Shown: positions 1-8,080 of the stretch, piece after piece | Layout of the letters: the number at the start of each line of letters is the position of its first letter | Numbering within the stretch: position 1 is the first letter of the stretch | Source of the DNA: Microbacterium terricola | GTDB lineage: Bacteria > Actinomycetota > Actinomycetes > Actinomycetales > Microbacteriaceae | Direction of reading: 5' to 3' | Length of the DNA stretch: 64,000 bases | Assembly: GCF_027943945.1 (NCBI RefSeq) | Contig: NZ_AP027141.1 | Coordinates: forward strand, 1,798,001-1,862,000 | The notes under the pieces: model-generated | What the model saw: the letters and a program-made list of their open reading frames with translations, nothing else | Told to the model about the DNA's origin: nothing | The model's database searches: none | Program-made: the position numbers and the translations under genes

Positions 1-1416
1 GGTCGGCTCGTCGGCCACGAGCACGGTCGGGTCGAGCGCGAGCGCACGGGCGATGCCGATGCGCTGGCGCTGACCGCCGGAGAGCTCGTGCGGGTAGCGG
101 TTGCGGAAGTCGCGCGGCAGCTCGACGAGGTCGAGCAGATCCGTGACGCGCGTGGCGATGTCGGCCTTGTCGTGGCCGGCGAGCTGCAGTGGCTCGCCGA
201 TCGACTCGCCGACGGGCCAGCGCGGGTTCAGGGACGAGCCGGGGTCCTGGAAGACGATGCCGAGCTTGCGGCGCACGGCCTTCAGCTCCTTCGGGTCGAC
301 TCCCACCATGTCCTGGCCCGCGACGCGCAGCGCGCCCTCGGCGACGGGGATCAGACCCACGATGGCGCGCGCGATCGTGGTCTTGCCCGATCCGGACTCG
401 CCCACCAGGCCCAGCACCTCGCCGGGCTGGATGGTCAGGGACGCATCGGAGACCGCGCGGAACGCGGGCACGCGCCCGCGCTTCGGGTAGTCGATGCACA
501 GCTTGTCGAGCACCAGAGCCGCGGTGCCCGCCTCGTGGCGAGCCGCAGCATCCGCTCCGGCCTCGCCGAGGCCGAGGTGAGGCACCGACGCCATCAGCGC
601 ACGCGTGTACGGGTGCTCTGCCTTGCCGAAGATCTGCCCGACGGGGCCGTGCTCGACGACGTCGCCGTCCTTCATCACCATGACGTCGTCGGCCATGTCG
701 GCCACCACGCCCATGTCGTGGGTGATGAGGATGATGGCCGAGTCGAGCTTCTGGTGCAGGTTGCGCAGCAGATCGAGGATCTCCGCCTGCACCGTCACGT
801 CGAGGGCGGTGGTCGGCTCGTCGGCGATGAGCACGCGCGGGTCGAGCGAGATCGACTGCGCGATCATCGCGCGCTGCCGCTGCCCGCCGGAGAGCTGGTG
901 GGGGTACGAGTTGTACGCCTTCTCCGGGTCGGGCATCTCGACGAGGCCGAGCAGCTCGATCGCGCGCTCCCTGGCCTGCTTGCGCGTCATGCCGTGCCGG
1001 TGGGTCAGCAGCGTCTCGGAGATCTGGAACCCGATCGTGTAGACGGGGTTGAGCGCCGTCATCGGCTCCTGGAAGATCGCCGCGATCCCCTCGCCGCGCA
1101 CCTTGCGGAGCACCTCGACGGGGGCATTGACGAGCTCACGGCCGGCGAGCTTGGCGCTGCCGCTGATCCGCGCGTTCTTGGGCAGCAGGCCCATGATCGC
1201 CATCGAGCTGGTGCTCTTGCCCGAGCCGGACTCGCCGACGATCGCGAGCACCTTGCCCGGCATGAGGTCGTAGGTCACGTGCTTGGCCGCGGCAGCCCAC
1301 TGGCCACCGACCCAGAACTCGACGCTCAGACCGCTCACCGACAGTGCGGGGCCTTCGAAGGGTGCGGCCGGCGCACCGGTCTGACGGCGCCCGCGGGCGC
1401 GCTCGCTCATGCTCAT
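1..1416 (-). CDS. Dipeptide/oligopeptide ABC transporter, fused two-domain ATP-binding protein (3' end cut by window edge)
   Basis: ATPase that powers peptide (or related solute) import, with two nucleotide-binding domains in one chain, equivalent to DppD plus DppF. The 472 visible residues contain a first Walker A (GESGSGKST, residues 61-69), a signature LSGGQRQR, a Walker B ending in DEPTTALD, then a second Walker A (GESGSGKTT) and a second signature. The sequence runs off the edge just after the second Walker B (ADEPT), so roughly the last 70-100 residues are missing. The start is the ATG at 1416, preceded by GGGAG; a second ATG lies two codons later. It faces the same way as the permease genes at 2042-4764 but is separated from them by an opposite-strand gene, so it needs its own promoter. 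Function is firm; the substrate is not known. Confidence 0.93.
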   Translation of the reverse strand, partial: MSMSERARGRRQTGAPAAPFEGPALSVSGLSVEFWVGGQWAAAAKHVTYDLMPGKVLAIVGESGSGKSTSSMAIMGLLPKNARISGSAKLAGRELVNAPVEVLRKVRGEGIAAIFQEPMTALNPVYTIGFQISETLLTHRHGMTRKQARERAIELLGLVEMPDPEKAYNSYPHQLSGGQRQRAMIAQSISLDPRVLIADEPTTALDVTVQAEILDLLRNLHQKLDSAIILITHDMGVVADMADDVMVMKDGDVVEHGPVGQIFGKAEHPYTRALMASVPHLGLGEAGADAAARHEAGTAALVLDKLCIDYPKRGRVPAFRAVSDASLTIQPGEVLGLVGESGSGKTTIARAIVGLIPVAEGALRVAGQDMVGVDPKELKAVRRKLGIVFQDPGSSLNPRWPVGESIGEPLQLAGHDKADIATRVTDLLDLVELPRDFRNRYPHELSGGQRQRIGIARALALDPTVLVADEPT

Positions 1417-1445
1417 CGGTCCATCTCCCGTGTCAGGATGGGCGA

Positions 1446-2051
1446 ATGCCTCAACCGGTCACTTTCCGTCCTCGCGGCGGTCTGATCCTCGCCGTGATCG
1501 CCATCGTCATCTGCGCGCTCGGGCTCATCGGACTCATCCTGTCCGAGGGCACCGAAGGGCTGTTCGGCTGGTTCTGGCCGATCGCCGCGTTCGCGTGGGG
1601 CGCGTGGCTGCTGTACATCAATCCGTGCGTGACCGTCACCGAGGGCTTCGTCGAGATCCGCAACATCCTCCGCACGCACCGCGTGCCGTGGGGCGACGTC
1701 GACGACGTCGAGTCGCGCTACGCGCTCACCGTCATGACGCGCGACGGCCGCCGCATCCGGGCGTGGGCCGCTCCCGCACCGAGTGCCCGCCAGGCTCTCG
1801 CGACGCGGCGTGACGAGGTCTCCCGCACGCCCGGCGAAGGCGACACGCGTCGCCCGTCGGATGCGGAGGGCACCGAGTCCGGCGACGCCACGGCGATCGT
1901 GCGCCGCCACCTGGAGACGTACCGCACCACGGGCGGACCCGGCCTGCCCGGCGGGACGACGAGCACCTGGAACCTGTGGCTGGTCGCGGTGACGGTCGCG
2001 GTGGTCGCGGCCGCTCTCGCGACCCTGGCGGGTGCCGCCGCTCACGGCTGA
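1446..2051 (+). CDS. PH-like domain membrane protein, hypothetical
   Basis: A 201-residue membrane protein. Two adjacent hydrophobic segments lie near residues 12-32 and 38-55. A basic stretch follows with the pattern of small bacterial PH-like domains, in which a conserved proline-tryptophan (VPWGDVDDVE) precedes a short beta-rich segment. Then come a charged, probably disordered linker and a C-terminal membrane helix near residues 178-198. The start chosen is the ATG at 1446; CAGGAT lies six bases before it, which fits a leaderless start. The gene ends with a 10-base overlap into the 3' end of the DppC-like gene on the other strand. It is divergent from the fused ATPase gene by only 29 bases. 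The family call rests on pattern recognition; no catalytic motif is visible. Confidence 0.7.
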   Translation: MPQPVTFRPRGGLILAVIAIVICALGLIGLILSEGTEGLFGWFWPIAAFAWGAWLLYINPCVTVTEGFVEIRNILRTHRVPWGDVDDVESRYALTVMTRDGRRIRAWAAPAPSARQALATRRDEVSRTPGEGDTRRPSDAEGTESGDATAIVRRHLETYRTTGGPGLPGGTTSTWNLWLVAVTVAVVAAALATLAGAAAHG

Positions 2052-3226
2052 TCACCCTTCGGGCCGCCGCTGGGCAGGTCGGGCAGACCGTTGCCGTCGT
2101 ACGTCTCGAGCTCGGGGTCATCGCTGCTCGTCGGGCCCTCGACCATCTGCACGCCCTGGACGGACGGGATGGCGGCGACCGCACGGGCAGCCCTGCGCTT
2201 GCTCACCTTCGACTGCTGGCGCGGGTCGAACGCGTCGCGCAGGCCGTCGCCGATGAAGTTGATGCACAGGGCGAGGACGATGATGAAGAAGCCCGGCCAC
2301 CAGAACAGCCACGGCCGCGTGCGGAACGCCTCGCGGTACGTGCTGATGATCTGGCCGAGGGAGACGTCCGGGTAGGTGATGCCGAAGCCGAGGAAGCTCA
2401 GGGCGGCCTCGGTCAGCACCGCGGCGCTCATCAGCAGCGTCGTGTTGACGATGATGATGCCGACCGCGTTGGGCAGGATGTGCTGGAAGATGATCCGGCG
2501 GTTGTTCGCGCCGGCGACGCGCGCCGCATCGACGAACTCGCGCTCTCGCAGCGCGAGGAACTCGCCGCGCACGAGGCGAGCGAGGCCCGTCCAGCTCAGG
2601 ATGCCGAGGAAGATGCCGAAGACGATCGCGTTGCCGCCGAAGATGCGACCGAAGATCGAGCCGATGACGATGATCGGGATGATGATGATCACGTCGGTGA
2701 AGCGCATGATCAGCGAGTCGATCCAGCCGCGGTAGAAGCCCGACAGGGCTCCGAGGACGACACCGAGGCTGAGCGACACGATGCCGACCAGGAACATGAC
2801 GCTCAGCGACTGCTGAGTGCCGCGCATGACCTGCGCGAAGATGTCCTTGCCGAGCGTGTCCTGCCCGAACGGGTGCTCGCCGAGGCTGAACGGCCAGATC
2901 GTCAGCGTCGGCTGGCCGCCGTTCACGATCGGGTACGTGGTGAACCAGTCCAGCGGCCACCAGCCGGGGATGCGGAAGCCGTTGATCTGCAGGGTGCCGT
3001 CGGCGGAGGCCTGCAGGTTGCCCGAGCCGCCGATGACCGTGCCGACCGAGGTGAAGGCCAGGAGGATCACGAGCACCAGGACGACGAGGGCCGTCATGGC
3101 GCCGGCGTGCCGGAAGAAGCGCCGGCGCACCAGGGCGCCCTGGCTGAGGCCGGCGACGGCCTTCTGCTCGAGCGACTGCTCGGAGCCGCGGTCCTGCGGG
3201 GCGTCGGTGGGAAGCGTTGTGGCCAT
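2042..3226 (-). CDS. Peptide ABC transporter permease, DppC/OppC family
   Basis: Inner-membrane permease subunit of the peptide importer (394 aa). The N-terminal cytosolic part with the OppC-type N helix is followed by a membrane segment near residues 45-63 and a periplasmic region (FPFG-type HPFGQDTLGKD motif), then the five-helix transport domain. The coupling (EAA) loop is visible as REFVDAARVAGANNRRI followed by FQHILPN. The C terminus is about 60 residues longer than the usual DppC and is polar and acidic. The start is the ATG at 3226, two bases after the stop of the DppB-like gene (TGA-CC-ATG), so the two are translationally coupled. The MATTLP start is preferred over the long in-frame extension, which would lie inside the upstream gene. 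Confidence 0.95.
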   Translation of the reverse strand: MATTLPTDAPQDRGSEQSLEQKAVAGLSQGALVRRRFFRHAGAMTALVVLVLVILLAFTSVGTVIGGSGNLQASADGTLQINGFRIPGWWPLDWFTTYPIVNGGQPTLTIWPFSLGEHPFGQDTLGKDIFAQVMRGTQQSLSVMFLVGIVSLSLGVVLGALSGFYRGWIDSLIMRFTDVIIIIPIIVIGSIFGRIFGGNAIVFGIFLGILSWTGLARLVRGEFLALREREFVDAARVAGANNRRIIFQHILPNAVGIIIVNTTLLMSAAVLTEAALSFLGFGITYPDVSLGQIISTYREAFRTRPWLFWWPGFFIIVLALCINFIGDGLRDAFDPRQQSKVSKRRAARAVAAIPSVQGVQMVEGPTSSDDPELETYDGNGLPDLPSGGPKGDQP

Positions 3227-3228
3227 GG

Positions 3229-4764
3229 TCAGTTCACCCGGATCCGGGGGTCGAGTGCGGAGTACAGCAGATCCGCGATGAGGTTGAAGATGACGGCGAG
3301 CACACCCGTGACGACGAAGAAGCCCATCACGAGGTTGACGTCGCCGGCACGCAGGCCGTCGGTGAACAGCGCACCCATGCCCTTCCAGGCGAAGATCGTC
3401 TCGGTGATGACCGCGCCGCCGATCAGCGCGCCGATGTCGAACGCGATGATCGTCGCGATCGGGATGAGCGCGTTGCGCATCGCGTGCCGGACGATGACGG
3501 TCCGCTCGGTGAGACCCTTGGCCCGTGCGGTGCGCACGTAGTCCTGGTTCATCACCTCGAGCAGGCTCGAGCGGGCGTACCGCGTGTAGGCGGCGATCGA
3601 GACGACGGCCAGCGCGATCGTCGGCAGGATGAGGTGCGCGAAGCTGTCGAGCATGTGGAACCACATGTCGCCCTGGAGCCCCGGCGTCTCCGAGCCGATG
3701 GTCGCGATCACGCCCGACTGCGGGATGCGGTTGAGGTAGTCGGGGTAGATCAGCAGGACGCGGTCGACGACGACCACGAGGAACGTGATGAAGCTGACGA
3801 TCGCGGCGGTGCGCGCGACCTGCTTCTTGTCGTCTCCGCCGATGAGGATGCCGACCCCGATCGCGATCCCGACGCCCACGATCGCGACGCCCACCAGCAT
3901 CCAGCCGGTCGGGACGTAGAGGAACAGGAACTGCAGCGGGTACCACGCGATGGCCCACACGGCCACGACGATGAGCGAGGCGTACAGCGCGCGACGGTTG
4001 CCGAGGCCCGTCGAGATCGCGGTCACGCCGAAGGCGGCGCCGATGCCGGTCACGATGATGCCGACGAGGCCGACGGTGGGCTGCGAGAACCAGTCGGTGA
4101 CACCGAGGAAGGCGAGCAGTCCGCCGCTGGCCACGGCGGCCGACGCGAACGTGATGAGCCGCGTCTTCCACGGACCGCCGAGGACGGCCGCGAAGATGAA
4201 GCCCGTCACAAGGCCGGTCACCACCACCGCCCACACCGTGATCACGGGATCGTTCAGGAACGCATTGAAGCGGATGGCGCCGAACTCCTTGAGGAGCACG
4301 GCCACCCAGAAGATGGGGAGCGAGTAGACGACGAAGGTCAGGAAGGTGACCGAGTAGTCGAACCCGCTGTACTGGCGCAGCGCGGTGAGGATGCCGATGG
4401 TGAGACCCACCAGGATCGCGATGATGATCGACGCGGTGACCAGCTGGATGGTGGAGCCGGCCGCCGTGGCGACGGCCTCGGTCACGGGCTGGTTGCTCCG
4501 GCTGAAGGCCACGCCGAGATCGCACTGGAACACGAAGCACTTCGCGGCGCCGGCGAGCCACGTGAAGTAGCGCAGCACCGGCGGGACGTCCAGGTGCAGC
4601 TGCTCGATGCGGGCATCGATCATCTGCTGGCGGTTCGCGGAGTTGCTCGCCTTGAGGTCGGCGAGCGGGTCGGTGCCGATCGCGGTGAGCGTGTAGACGA
4701 TGAAGGAGGCGACGAGGAGCACGAGGATCGTGGCTCCGAGTCTCCTCAGAATGAACGTCAGCAC
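3229..4764 (-). CDS. Peptide ABC transporter permease, DppB/OppB family, with a large membrane insertion
   Basis: Second permease subunit (511 aa). Canonical DppB proteins are about 310-340 residues. Here the N-terminal helix (about residues 7-27), the periplasmic region and helices 2-3 are normal. A roughly 170-residue insert then follows, near residues 165-340, with about five to six extra hydrophobic segments. After it come the canonical C-terminal helices and the coupling loop (QDYVRTARAKGL, then RHAMRNALIP). The start is the GTG at 4764 (MLTFILRR), the normal N terminus of the family; it has no Shine-Dalgarno sequence. A 13-codon ORF (4758-4799, same strand) overlaps this start and might couple translation. 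The gene lies downstream of the binding-protein gene across a 201-base gap with two stem-loops. Confidence 0.93.
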   Translation of the reverse strand: MLTFILRRLGATILVLLVASFIVYTLTAIGTDPLADLKASNSANRQQMIDARIEQLHLDVPPVLRYFTWLAGAAKCFVFQCDLGVAFSRSNQPVTEAVATAAGSTIQLVTASIIIAILVGLTIGILTALRQYSGFDYSVTFLTFVVYSLPIFWVAVLLKEFGAIRFNAFLNDPVITVWAVVVTGLVTGFIFAAVLGGPWKTRLITFASAAVASGGLLAFLGVTDWFSQPTVGLVGIIVTGIGAAFGVTAISTGLGNRRALYASLIVVAVWAIAWYPLQFLFLYVPTGWMLVGVAIVGVGIAIGVGILIGGDDKKQVARTAAIVSFITFLVVVVDRVLLIYPDYLNRIPQSGVIATIGSETPGLQGDMWFHMLDSFAHLILPTIALAVVSIAAYTRYARSSLLEVMNQDYVRTARAKGLTERTVIVRHAMRNALIPIATIIAFDIGALIGGAVITETIFAWKGMGALFTDGLRAGDVNLVMGFFVVTGVLAVIFNLIADLLYSALDPRIRVN

Positions 4765-4880
4765 AGACGTGATCGCTTCGTCGTGGGGGCAGGTGTCATG
4801 GTCTTCGATCCGTTCGGGAGCGGTGTGCCAAAGGTACTACGCCGGGTCGCGCGCACGCGTATGCGCGGCACCCCGACATG

Positions 4881-4915
4881 ACTGTGGGTGCCGAGGGTCA
4901 CTCGGCACCCACAGT
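4881..4915. terminator. Perfect 15-bp stem-loop between binding-protein and permease genes
   Basis: ACTGTGGGTGCCGAG (4881-4895) pairs perfectly with 4901-4915 around a 5-base loop. On the + strand it is followed by CTTTT. On the - strand, the direction of the operon, no T run follows. It may act as a partial terminator, or as an RNA stabiliser that gives more binding protein than permease. Confidence 0.7.
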
Positions 4916-4932
4916 CTTTTCCGGTTATCGGA

Positions 4933-4958
4933 GGGTGAGGGGCTCGCGCCCCTCACCC
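4933..4958. terminator. Second stem-loop directly after the binding-protein stop codon
   Basis: GGGTGAGGGG (4933-4942) pairs perfectly with CCCCTCACCC (4949-4958) around a 6-base loop. It begins eight bases downstream of the TAA of the binding-protein gene on the - strand and is followed by the hairpin at 4881-4915. No U tract follows on the - strand. Confidence 0.6.
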
Positions 4959-4965
4959 CGGCCGA

Positions 4966-6837
4966 TTACTCGGCGGCAGCGCCAGCCGGCGCCCACTCCC
5001 AGAAGTTCCAGAAGTAGTCGGGGCTGAGCGGCATCGCCTTCACGCCGGTGACCTTGTCGCTCGAGACCGTGAGGCCCGGGAACTGGAAGATCGGGATCGT
5101 CACGGCGTCGGCCCAGATGAGGGTCTCGGTGTCGGTGAGGATCTCGGTCTGACGGTCCGCGTCAGCGGTGACGTTCAGCTCTGCGAGCAGGTCGGTGACC
5201 TCCTGGTTGCAGTAGCCGTTGTAGTTGCCGCCCTTGAGGCTCGGGTCGTCGTAGCAGGCGTAGATCTGGTCCGAGCCGCCCACGGCGAGCGAGGTCTGCG
5301 ACCAAGCGAACAGCGTGGCGTCGTGCGGGTTGATCGGCTCCTGCGACGGGTCGGTGAAGACCCAGTTCGGCTCGCTCTGGTCGACGAGCTGGAAGCCCGC
5401 CTTGGCAGCGGACGACGCGATGAGCTCGAACTCCTGGCCACGACGGACGTTGCCCTCGGGGTACCAGAAGCCGACCTCGACGTCGCCGGTCACGCCGGCC
5501 TCGGCGAGGAGCGCCTTGGCACCCTCGACGTCGACGTCTGCGTAGTCAGCCGAGCCGTTGGCCTCGGTGAGGATCGGGTAGCGCTCCGGGTCGGACGCGC
5601 TCACCAGGTTGGTGTTGCGCACCACGGCGTCGGACTGCAGCGGGACGATGATCTTGTCGACGATCTCCTGACGCGGGATGACCTTCAGGAACGCCTGGCG
5701 GACCTTGAGGGCCTTCTCCTCGTCGCCACCGTAGGTGGCCGGGTCGAACGGGCCGCCGTTGTTGACGGTCAGGTCGACGTGCTCGTGCGAGGCCTGGACA
5801 CCCTGCTGAACCTCAGCGGTGTCGATGCCCTGAGCGAGCTCGAGGATGTCGGAGGTGGGCTGACCCGACCAGATGTCGAGCTCGCCGGACTGCAGAGCCT
5901 GCAGCGCGGTGGTCGAGTCGGCGATCGCACGGACCGTGATCTTCTCGTACTTGGGCGAAGCGCCCCAGGTGAAGAGCGGGTTCGCCTCGATGGTCGTGTA
6001 CTCGTCCTCCTTGGTGTCGACCAGGTTGTACTGGCCGGCCGTGAGGAACGCAGCGGGGCTCTCGGGCATCGTGGTGTAGACGTAGGCGTCGTTCCACGCG
6101 GTCGCGAGGGCCGTCAGGACCTCGGTGTCGCCGTCTTCGATGGCGGAGATGACCTTCTCCTTGGCACCCTCGGCGAACTCCTTGGCCGCGTCGGTGTACT
6201 TGGTGAAGTCGTCGTCCGAGTCAGAGGACTTGTAGGTGTCCCACGCCGCCTGCACATCGGCGTACTCGTCCGGGTAGGCCAGCGCGTACGTGCCGTGCGC
6301 CGAGACGCCGAGAGGAGCGATCAGCTCCCAGTCCACGTACGGCTTGTCGTAGACGAAGGTGATCTCCTTGTCGCCGACCTCGGGGGTCTCGGAGATGAGG
6401 TTCCAGCCGGCGCTGGCTGCCGGAGCCCAGCCGCCCTCGACCTTGGTCGACATCGCAGCCCACATCATGAGCATGTCGGCCTCGTCGATCGGAACGCCGT
6501 CCGACCACACTGCATCTGCGGTGATCTTGTAGTCGACGGTGAGCGGGTCGTCGCTCGTCTTCTCGTACGTGCCGAAGTCGGTGTTCTTCACCCACTCGGG
6601 CGTGTTGTCGTAGTAGCCCCACGCCGACGCGCCGTCGGTCATGTACTTGATGTTCGAGTTGGCGGTGTTGTTGCCGGCGCTGCTGCTCGAGTTGAAGGCC
6701 ATGAAGCCTTCGTTGTAGGCGACGTTGATCTCCGTGCCTTCAACAACCTCGGACTGGTACGGGTTGCCGCAGCCAGAGAGCACGAGTGCCCCCGCGGCAA
6801 CGACGCCCACGCCCGCCAAAAGACGTGCGATCTTCAC
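4966..6837 (-). CDS. Peptide ABC transporter substrate-binding lipoprotein (SBP family 5)
   Basis: Extracytoplasmic binding protein of the importer (623 aa), anchored to the membrane by lipid. The N terminus is a lipoprotein signal peptide with lipobox LSGC; the lipidated cysteine is residue 23. The mature part has the family 5 (DppA/OppA-like) layout, including the early YNEGFMAFN and DGASAWGYYD stretches and a long C-terminal lobe ending in a Trp-rich tail. The start is the GTG at 6837, because AGGAGG sits four bases upstream; the in-frame extension beyond it lies in the divergent promoter region. It is the first gene of the operon. Two stem-loops follow its stop. The substrate (di-, oligopeptide or another solute) cannot be told from the sequence. 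Confidence 0.95.
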   Translation of the reverse strand: MKIARLLAGVGVVAAGALVLSGCGNPYQSEVVEGTEINVAYNEGFMAFNSSSSAGNNTANSNIKYMTDGASAWGYYDNTPEWVKNTDFGTYEKTSDDPLTVDYKITADAVWSDGVPIDEADMLMMWAAMSTKVEGGWAPAASAGWNLISETPEVGDKEITFVYDKPYVDWELIAPLGVSAHGTYALAYPDEYADVQAAWDTYKSSDSDDDFTKYTDAAKEFAEGAKEKVISAIEDGDTEVLTALATAWNDAYVYTTMPESPAAFLTAGQYNLVDTKEDEYTTIEANPLFTWGASPKYEKITVRAIADSTTALQALQSGELDIWSGQPTSDILELAQGIDTAEVQQGVQASHEHVDLTVNNGGPFDPATYGGDEEKALKVRQAFLKVIPRQEIVDKIIVPLQSDAVVRNTNLVSASDPERYPILTEANGSADYADVDVEGAKALLAEAGVTGDVEVGFWYPEGNVRRGQEFELIASSAAKAGFQLVDQSEPNWVFTDPSQEPINPHDATLFAWSQTSLAVGGSDQIYACYDDPSLKGGNYNGYCNQEVTDLLAELNVTADADRQTEILTDTETLIWADAVTIPIFQFPGLTVSSDKVTGVKAMPLSPDYFWNFWEWAPAGAAAE

Positions 6838-6898
6838 ATTTCCTCCTGTGCAAGGGTTAAGTGCCCAGCCTGTGGCAGCTCTGGACACGGACACGGCC

Positions 6899-6927
6899 AC
6901 CCTAAGCAGACGGTGTGCACTGAGCAA
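6899..6927 (-). promoter_or_regulatory. Candidate promoter of the peptide-importer operon
   Basis: On the - strand TTGCTC (6922-6927) is separated by 17 bases from TAGGGT (6899-6904), upstream of the AGGAGG and GTG of the binding-protein gene. The -10 fits TANNNT; the -35 is a weak match. Tentative. Confidence 0.3.
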
Positions 6928-6991
6928 AACGTCGGCGGAAACCGTTACATATCCTTTACTCCCCGTCACAAAGCTGTGCCATTCTGACAAC

Positions 6992-7867
6992 GTGCCCGGC
7001 TCCATCGCGTCAGATCTGCCCACGGGACCGGTCCCAGCCCCCGTCCCGCTCTCCCGGCGGCGCCTGGCGTGGGAGGTCGGCATCGTCCTGGCCATCACGG
7101 TCGGCCAGTCGGCGGTCTACAGCATCCTGTCGTTCCTGCGCTCCGTGCTCCGGGCACTGGAGGAGAACCAGGGACTCGGTCAGCAGCAGACGCAGCTGAA
7201 CCCGTCGCGCGACGACATCGCGTTCTGGGACGCGCTGTACCAGCTGCTGAGCATCTTCTTCTCGCTCGCGCTGGTGGCGATGGTCGTCTACCTGCTCTGG
7301 GAGCCTGGCGGCAACGCGCTGCGCAGGATCGGACTGGACTTCCGGCGGTTCGGCGGCGACCTCGGACGCGGGATGCTGCTGCTCGCCGTGATCGGCGTGC
7401 CGGGGCTCGCGCTCTACGCGGTGGGACGGATGCTCGACATCACGCTCCAGGTGAACGCCGCGCCGCTCGCGGCCGCGTGGTGGACCGTGCCGCTGCTCGT
7501 GCTCGCGGCCGTGCGGGCCGCGCTCGTGGAGGAGGTGATCTTCCTCGGGTACCTGTTCGACCGGCTGCGCCGGTTCGGCTGGGGCGACTGGACGATCATC
7601 CTGTCGACGGCCGGCCTGCGCGCGGCCTACCACGCATATCAGGGCATCGGCTCGATCGTCGGCAACTTCGCGATGGGCGTCGTGTTCGGCTGGTGCTACC
7701 GCCGCTGGGGCAGGGTCATGCCGCTCGTCATCGCCCACACGCTGCTGGACGTGTTCGCCTTCGTCGGCTACCCGCTCGCGGTGGCGCTCTGGCCGGACGT
7801 GTTCGGCCCCGTGCCCGCGCCGACCATCACCCCCGGCCCGTCGCCGACCCCGAGCCCGACCGCGTAG
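6992..7867 (+). CDS. CPBP family intramembrane glutamic endopeptidase
   Basis: Polytopic membrane protease of the CAAX-protease/bacteriocin-processing (CPBP, Abi) family, 291 aa. The three conserved motifs are present: paired glutamates E180-E181 (EEVIFLGYL), a histidine near residue 214 (AAYHAYQG), and the C-terminal H249 with D253 (IAHTLLDV). The arginine of the classic EExxxR motif is replaced (leucine at that position), as in many actinobacterial members. The last 25 residues are a Pro/Thr/Ser tail. The start chosen is the GTG at 6992; CATTCT lies exactly six bases before it and no Shine-Dalgarno is present, which fits a leaderless start. Longer in-frame starts would run into the divergent binding-protein gene. 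The substrate is unknown. Confidence 0.88.
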   Translation: MPGSIASDLPTGPVPAPVPLSRRRLAWEVGIVLAITVGQSAVYSILSFLRSVLRALEENQGLGQQQTQLNPSRDDIAFWDALYQLLSIFFSLALVAMVVYLLWEPGGNALRRIGLDFRRFGGDLGRGMLLLAVIGVPGLALYAVGRMLDITLQVNAAPLAAAWWTVPLLVLAAVRAALVEEVIFLGYLFDRLRRFGWGDWTIILSTAGLRAAYHAYQGIGSIVGNFAMGVVFGWCYRRWGRVMPLVIAHTLLDVFAFVGYPLAVALWPDVFGPVPAPTITPGPSPTPSPTA

Positions 7868-7949
7868 CCGCTCGCGGTGGCGGCAGTATCCCGCCCCGCC
7901 GCCCGTCCCGCGAGACCGCCCCGCGAGACCGCCCCGCCGCCGCCCCGCC

Positions 7950-8033
7950 GTCGCGAGATAAGGGGATGTCGTGAGGGGAGGGCCGATCCACCCGGATCGA
8001 CCCTCCCCCTGCGCCATCTCCTTATCCCGCGAC
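7950..8033. terminator. 84-base near-perfect palindrome between convergent genes
   Basis: Arms 7950-7989 and 7994-8033 are 40 bases each with a 4-base loop (ACCC). Thirty-three positions are Watson-Crick pairs and three more become G-U pairs in RNA. It sits in the 213-base gap between the convergent CPBP gene and gcvP, so it can act as a bidirectional terminator. Its size also fits a REP-like dispersed palindrome. A 13-base tandem duplication (CCGCGAGACCGCC, twice, 7908-7933) lies just before it. Confidence 0.75.
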
Positions 8034-8080
8034 ATGGCGCGCGAGGGGGGGGCGGGGGCGCCCCGACACCGGGGCTCCCG

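Noticed and set aside
2042..4561. 839-residue frame joining the DppC-like gene to a long upstream extension
   Set aside because: The extension lies inside the DppB-like gene in another frame. The ATG at 3226, two bases after the upstream stop, matches the family N terminus.
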